A stretch of DNA of 34,927 nt, taken from NCBI GenBank assembly GCA_012517115.1, contig JAAYVP010000136.1:1-34927 (forward strand), in the 5' to 3' direction. Under the pieces are notes generated by a model that saw only the letters and a list, made by a program, of their open reading frames with translations, was not told the DNA's origin and searched no databases. Shown here one piece after another: positions 30,231 through 34,927 of the stretch. This stretch comes from Brooklawnia sp. GTDB lineage: Bacteria; Actinomycetota; Actinomycetes; Propionibacteriales; Propionibacteriaceae. The translations under genes and the position numbers were made by a program. Numbering within the stretch: position 1 is the stretch's first letter; the number at the start of each line of letters is the position of its first letter.

Positions 30231-31940
30231 ATGACCAGCATCACGCTACGCAGCGCCCTCGACCAGTTGGCCGACGTCGCCGCCGAGGCCGGGCTGGACC
30301 CCGAGCAGGCTCGCACTGAGGGCGTTCAGTTGGCGGCCGCCGTCTCGGAGCCGGCAGTGGGCGCCTACCGGGATTGGGCACGAGAGCAAAACCGCGAACC
30401 AGACGCCCAGGAGTACTTCGCAGCGGCCTCTAAGGGGCGCCGCTGGCGGGTCGGGCCGACGCCGCTGATGACCCAACTGAACAACACCGCACCGACCCAG
30501 GCCCAGAAGTACTCGTCAGCCCTCGGCGGGGTCATCTCTGCGGCCTGCACCCTGGGGCAGCCCACGCCGCAGGTTGCCGGCCTGGCCGCCGCGGCTACGG
30601 CAGCACAGGTGGCTCACGGTGGCACCGATCAGGCACGCGGCAGCGTTCCCGCGGCACTGTCCTCGGTGGACGACGTGCCCGGCAACTTTGGCGGTCTCGA
30701 CCCCAGCCTGCTGGCCCGACTGCAGCAATCCCAAGACCGGTTGAGGGCGATGGAGGAGTTCACCAAAGTCGGGGACGCCGCCTTCGCCTCGGTGCTCGAC
30801 CAACTGCAGCAGAACCAGGCCCGAATCGCCGAACTGCGAAGCTCGCCCATGGTGAACCCGAACGGGATGTTCGGGCAGCCCGCAGCGGGGAGCGGTGGTG
30901 CCGGGCAAGGCGCTTGGACGCCTGGCCAGACTGGAGATCCCGCCCCGACGGCGACCGCGTCCGCTCAGCCCGCCACCGCGCAGGCAGTTGCCAAGCCTGA
31001 ACCGGAGCGCAGCGTCGAGGAGCTACTGGCCGAACTGGACGCGTTGATCGGTCTGACAGGCGTCAAGTCTGAGATCAAGCGGCAGGCCGCGGTGCTGCGC
31101 GTCCAATCGTTGCGTGAGGAGGCTGGCCTGAAGGTGCCCACCATTACCCGGCACCTCGTTTTCGTCGGCAACCCCGGAACCGGTAAGACCACCGTGGCCC
31201 GGCTGGTGGCAGGCATCTACCGGGCGCTCGGCCTGCTCAGCAAGGGCCAGTTGGTGGAGGTCGACCGCTCCGAACTAGTGGCTGGTTATCTAGGGCAGAC
31301 TGCGCTCAAGACCGCCGAGGTGTGCGCGTCCGCCATCGGTGGGGTGCTGTTCATCGACGAAGCGTATGCATTGTCCGGTGACCAGTACGGCGAAGAGGCC
31401 ATCAACACCTTGGTCAAAGAGATGGAGGACAACCGCGACGATCTGGTCGTGATCGTGGCCGGCTACCCGGCACCGATGGCCAAGTTCATCGCCGAGAACC
31501 CCGGTCTGACGAGCCGATTCCGGACCACTATTGAGTTCGACGACTACGCCGACGCCGAACTGGTGGCGATCTTCGAACTGATGGTAGCCAACTCCGACTA
31601 CGACCTCGGCGAGGGCGCCCTGGACGCATTCAAATTCGATCTCTCGCTGCAGGTCCGTGACGCGGCTTTCGGCAACGGACGATACTGCCGGAACTTGCTG
31701 GAGGCTGCCATCGGTCACCAGGCCTGGCGGCTGCGCAACGAGACAGCGCCGACCGTCCAGCAGTTGCGCACGCTGACCGTCGAGGACGTCCTAGGTGAGG
31801 CTGTGCTGACGCCCGGTGATGAACTCGCCAAGACGGGTGACCAACAAGGCCATGAGTCCGCCAGCCCCCAGGCGGTCGATGAGGGCCCGGCCGACGACGA
31901 TCGGGCCGTCGGGTCCGCCGAGCAGGAGACGAAACCGTGA
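30231..31940 (+). CDS. CbbX/SpoVK-like AAA+ ATPase with long N-terminal extension
   Basis: LIGLTGVKSEIKRQ, Walker A FVGNPGTGKTTVARL, Walker B GGVLFIDEAYAL, GLTSRF motif. Confidence 0.9.
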   Translation: MTSITLRSALDQLADVAAEAGLDPEQARTEGVQLAAAVSEPAVGAYRDWAREQNREPDAQEYFAAASKGRRWRVGPTPLMTQLNNTAPTQAQKYSSALGGVISAACTLGQPTPQVAGLAAAATAAQVAHGGTDQARGSVPAALSSVDDVPGNFGGLDPSLLARLQQSQDRLRAMEEFTKVGDAAFASVLDQLQQNQARIAELRSSPMVNPNGMFGQPAAGSGGAGQGAWTPGQTGDPAPTATASAQPATAQAVAKPEPERSVEELLAELDALIGLTGVKSEIKRQAAVLRVQSLREEAGLKVPTITRHLVFVGNPGTGKTTVARLVAGIYRALGLLSKGQLVEVDRSELVAGYLGQTALKTAEVCASAIGGVLFIDEAYALSGDQYGEEAINTLVKEMEDNRDDLVVIVAGYPAPMAKFIAENPGLTSRFRTTIEFDDYADAELVAIFELMVANSDYDLGEGALDAFKFDLSLQVRDAAFGNGRYCRNLLEAAIGHQAWRLRNETAPTVQQLRTLTVEDVLGEAVLTPGDELAKTGDQQGHESASPQAVDEGPADDDRAVGSAEQETKP

Positions 31941-33220
31941 CGCAGCCGCCTGGCAACCCCACCCGGCCATTCGGCCCAGGCATGCCGCCGGCGCAGGCTA
32001 CCCGGGGCAGCCGAGGGCGAGGCATGACACCAGCGAAGTCGGCGTCCCCGCCGAAGGTGCGCGAGCGACGCCCGATGACCACCTCGCGGGTGCTCGCGCT
32101 GTGGCGGTTGGTGGTCGTCGTGGGCTGCCTGGCGGTAGCCGTCGTTGGGCCGCTGGTGCTGAACAACAACCGGGCTTCTCTGCAGCGGGTGAATGCCGCA
32201 GCGCAGCAGGTGCTGTTGCTGGAGTCGGTCCGTGGTGACCTGCTGGCTGCTGAGGCCAGCGGCACCTATGCGCTGCTCCTCACCGCTCAGGGTCAAGAAC
32301 CTGACCAGCAGTTCGCTGATGACCTAGCCGCGGCGTCCGAGAAGCTCGTCCAGGCGAGCATGCTCAACCCTCCCGATGCCGCTGGGATGGCGTCGGTGGG
32401 GGCATCGGTCACCCGATTCGCCGCCGAACTCAGTCGGGCAATGGCAACTAGTTCGAGCACGGCGATGGGGCAGGCCAGCGTCTTCTTGCAGGACGATCTG
32501 TTGGTGCAACTCGACAAGCTGATCGCCGAGAACCTGGTCTGGTTGGAGGTTTCGACCGCCGACCAGCGGTGGCTGAGCGCGCTGGTGGCGGTGCCCATCG
32601 TACTGATCTTGGTCGCGAGCGTGGTCGTCGCGCGCCGCACCCGACGGGTTCTCAATCTCGGGCTCGTTGCCGCGCTGGCGATCTCGGTGGCGATCCTGGT
32701 CCTGGTCACCCAGTTGGTCACTACCAGCGCACAGAGCGTCAGCGTGGTGCAGACATCAGGGGTCACTGAGGCGACTTCCGTAGCCGGGGCGTATGCCGCG
32801 GTTACCGAGGCAAAGGCGGTCGAGGGACGCATCCTGCTCGGCGTGACGCCGGCTCAGGCGGGTGGCGCCGCCTACAGTGCGGCCATCGAGACCGCAGGCC
32901 AGGCGTTGGCGCAGCTGCCCGAGGCCCAGGCCAGCGGCATGGTCGACCAGTTGGAGGCGATGGTCACCACCCATGGCCAGTTGATGGCTGCGTCGGCTGA
33001 GCAGTTCCCGGAACTTCTCCCCGCGGCCCAGGAGCCCTACAACGCGCTGGTCGGGTGGCTCGCCGGGCAAGCGTCCCAGATCGGCAGTGACCTCGACCAG
33101 CAATTGAGCGAGCACGCGAACACCGTCCAGAACGCGTTCGGCCTGGTCGCTGCGGGCATGGTGGCGGCAGCCTTGGCCGCCGGCATCGGCCTCAGCCAGC
33201 CGCTGCGGAGGTATCAATGA
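31937..33220 (+). CDS. GlnX-like membrane protein: four TM helices with two extracytoplasmic helical domains
   Basis: Hydrophobic helices at LWRLVVVVGCLAVAVVGPLVL, WLSALVAVPIVLILVASVVVA, LGLVAALAISVAILVLVTQLV and AFGLVAAGMVAAALAAGIGL with helical Ala/Gln/Glu-rich segments between; located upstream of a PknG-like kinase gene. Confidence 0.65.
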   Translation: MTQPPGNPTRPFGPGMPPAQATRGSRGRGMTPAKSASPPKVRERRPMTTSRVLALWRLVVVVGCLAVAVVGPLVLNNNRASLQRVNAAAQQVLLLESVRGDLLAAEASGTYALLLTAQGQEPDQQFADDLAAASEKLVQASMLNPPDAAGMASVGASVTRFAAELSRAMATSSSTAMGQASVFLQDDLLVQLDKLIAENLVWLEVSTADQRWLSALVAVPIVLILVASVVVARRTRRVLNLGLVAALAISVAILVLVTQLVTTSAQSVSVVQTSGVTEATSVAGAYAAVTEAKAVEGRILLGVTPAQAGGAAYSAAIETAGQALAQLPEAQASGMVDQLEAMVTTHGQLMAASAEQFPELLPAAQEPYNALVGWLAGQASQIGSDLDQQLSEHANTVQNAFGLVAAGMVAAALAAGIGLSQPLRRYQ

Positions 33221-34413
33221 GCTCGACAAGCGCGCCCGCCGCGCCCGGGCGGCTCGGAGAACCCATCGACGCCATCCAATTGCGCACGTACCTGATCGCT
33301 CTCGACGGCTGGCTGGACACCCGCCGCGCCGAGTTGGCCGCCCTCGACGAGGCTGTCCGGGCAAGCGCGCATTCGGACGACCTGACACCCGATGTCGCGC
33401 TCGGTCTGCAGCTGTGGCAGGCGATTCAGACCCGCTACCGCCGCTTGCTGCAGGTTTGGGACCGAGGCCGGGTGGGGGTCAAGGAACGTGAGCAACTGGC
33501 ATCGCTGGTCTGGGGGCGACTGGACGACGAGGTCTGGGGCGGCCATGCCGCGTCCGGGCTGTCACTGCCGGAGGCCTGCCGGATGTCGGATGCACTGACC
33601 GGCCAACTACGCAGCCGCCTGCAACTGGACCCGGCTGGAACCCAAGCGGTCGGTCGCCTGCGAGACCTGCGGGCGAGCATGGAACGGTTGCGCGACCAGG
33701 TGGGTTTGGAGCCCCCAGCGACCAGTGCTGCCGCCCGGGCGAAGTTGGACCGGCTGGAAGAGCGCTTGACCAACATCCAGGACAAGGCCGGACGCGGTGG
33801 CGATGTCGGCGGGCTGTTAGGGCCGCTGGAGGCAGACGCCGCGACCTTCGAGCGTGACCTGATCGTCGGCGGCGTCTTACGCCGTCAGCAGGCCATCAAC
33901 CAGACGCAGGGAAACGCGCAGCCGTCGGCCGGGCCAACCCGAGTGACCCAGACCGGGCGGCTTGAGGTGGCTGGCCGGCTGCGGGCTGACCTGATCGTAC
34001 GCGGGCAGCAGTTGGACGAACTGGTCGATCGGGTGGCGGCCGCGGTCCCGAACCCGCCCAAGTACGCGGTGCCCGACGTTACCTCACTGGGGCCGGTCCC
34101 GGAGGATCCGGCGGACCTGGAGCGGTACCTGCGACGACTACAGCAGATCGCGAAGGCGATGGACGTGATCGACCGAGCCTATGCGGAGGCGGTGCGGGGC
34201 ACTCAGGTGCTTGGGAACGAGTTGATCATGTTGCGCGCCGAGGTTGAGCAGCATGGGGTCGGTGATGAGCGGTTGGCCGTGCTATTCCGGGTCGCCGACG
34301 AGTGGGTCAAGCTGTCACCGCAGCCCAACGAGGCGATAACCGCGCTCCTGGAGGCCATCCGGCACTACGTAGGCTGGCTTACCCGGCGTCCCGAAGGCGA
34401 GGAGCAGCTGTGA
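33217..34413 (+). CDS. hypothetical helical/coiled-coil protein
   Basis: 398 aa, Leu/Arg/Glu-rich helical sequence; overlaps both neighbours by 4 nt. Confidence 0.75.
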   Translation: MSSTSAPAAPGRLGEPIDAIQLRTYLIALDGWLDTRRAELAALDEAVRASAHSDDLTPDVALGLQLWQAIQTRYRRLLQVWDRGRVGVKEREQLASLVWGRLDDEVWGGHAASGLSLPEACRMSDALTGQLRSRLQLDPAGTQAVGRLRDLRASMERLRDQVGLEPPATSAAARAKLDRLEERLTNIQDKAGRGGDVGGLLGPLEADAATFERDLIVGGVLRRQQAINQTQGNAQPSAGPTRVTQTGRLEVAGRLRADLIVRGQQLDELVDRVAAAVPNPPKYAVPDVTSLGPVPEDPADLERYLRRLQQIAKAMDVIDRAYAEAVRGTQVLGNELIMLRAEVEQHGVGDERLAVLFRVADEWVKLSPQPNEAITALLEAIRHYVGWLTRRPEGEEQL

Positions 34414-34927
34414 AGTGCCGCCAGCCCGGTTGTTCGGGCACCATTGTGGACGGCTACTGCGACATCTGCGGCATGCCGCCGTCGGCATCGACCAGCCAAG
34501 CCAGCTCGCCTGCAGAATCGCCGCGTCCGCGCGCGAGCCAGGCCCCACCGGTGGCCGGGCCTGGATCCGTCGGCGACCCCCGACTCCGGCAGGCAGCCAG
34601 TCGCGGTGGGAAACCCGGCGAGGTGGTCACGCCACCCCCGCGCGACCCGAGACTGGCCCGCACCCAGCCCCCGGCAGCCCGGCGCACCGAAGGCGCCACT
34701 CTCGGCAAACGTGGCGGACGGTGCCCCCAACCTGGCTGTCCAGGCACCGTCATCGACGGTTACTGCAATTACTGCGGCAATCCGCCGGACGCCAAGCCGG
34801 CAGCACCCACACCGCAACTGCTCGGCACCACGCTGTCCACCACGGCGACGGCCGCCGAGTTGGGAACGGTCTTGATGGGATCGGCGCTGGTCGGCCTCAA
34901 TTCGGGCCGACAGCCCGTCCGGTCGGA
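34410..34927 (+). CDS. probable PknG-like Ser/Thr kinase, N-terminal part (truncated by window end)
   Basis: Two zinc-ribbon repeats CRQPGCSGTIVDGYCDICGMPP and CPQPGCPGTIVDGYCNYCGNPP, Pro-rich linker; GTG start overlapping the preceding stop. Kinase domain lies outside the window, so assignment is from N-terminal architecture and context. Confidence 0.65.
   Translation, partial: MKCRQPGCSGTIVDGYCDICGMPPSASTSQASSPAESPRPRASQAPPVAGPGSVGDPRLRQAASRGGKPGEVVTPPPRDPRLARTQPPAARRTEGATLGKRGGRCPQPGCPGTVIDGYCNYCGNPPDAKPAAPTPQLLGTTLSTTATAAELGTVLMGSALVGLNSGRQPVRS

Overview
34.9 kb of a high-GC actinobacterial chromosome (mycothiol genes mtr and mshD, a GlnR-like regulator and a PknG-like kinase all fit), densely coding and mostly core genome. 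I see no CRISPR array, tRNA/rRNA, IS element or prophage signature. Left to right: disA/radA (c-di-AMP and repair); sugar isomerase-PRODH-CPBP-asd-proC; a 33-aa basic ORF; hemD fusion-mtr-GH3 lipoprotein; pstSCAB, Nudix/SixA, ppk, mshD and a GlnR-like regulator (phosphate, polyphosphate, mycothiol); dtd, a small TM protein, a nitrobindin-like protein, ygfZ; typA; a CoA-disulfide reductase-rhodanese gene facing a CstR-like persulfide sensor; and at the right edge a tightly coupled TelA / unknown / CbbX-like AAA+ / GlnX-like membrane sensor / coiled-coil / PknG-like kinase operon running off the window. Best candidates for something under-described: (1) the TelA-to-PknG operon with three consecutive 4-nt gene overlaps, (2) a two-gene CstR-like regulon defined by two copies of TACCCCC-NN-GGGTA, (3) a terminator hairpin in the typA leader with a candidate short leader ORF, (4) an 11-bp-period PHO box and RNA hairpins in the pst operon, (5) recurrent TANNNT-N6-8-start (leaderless) architecture. 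All assignments come from reading motifs and the supplied translations; no database search was run.
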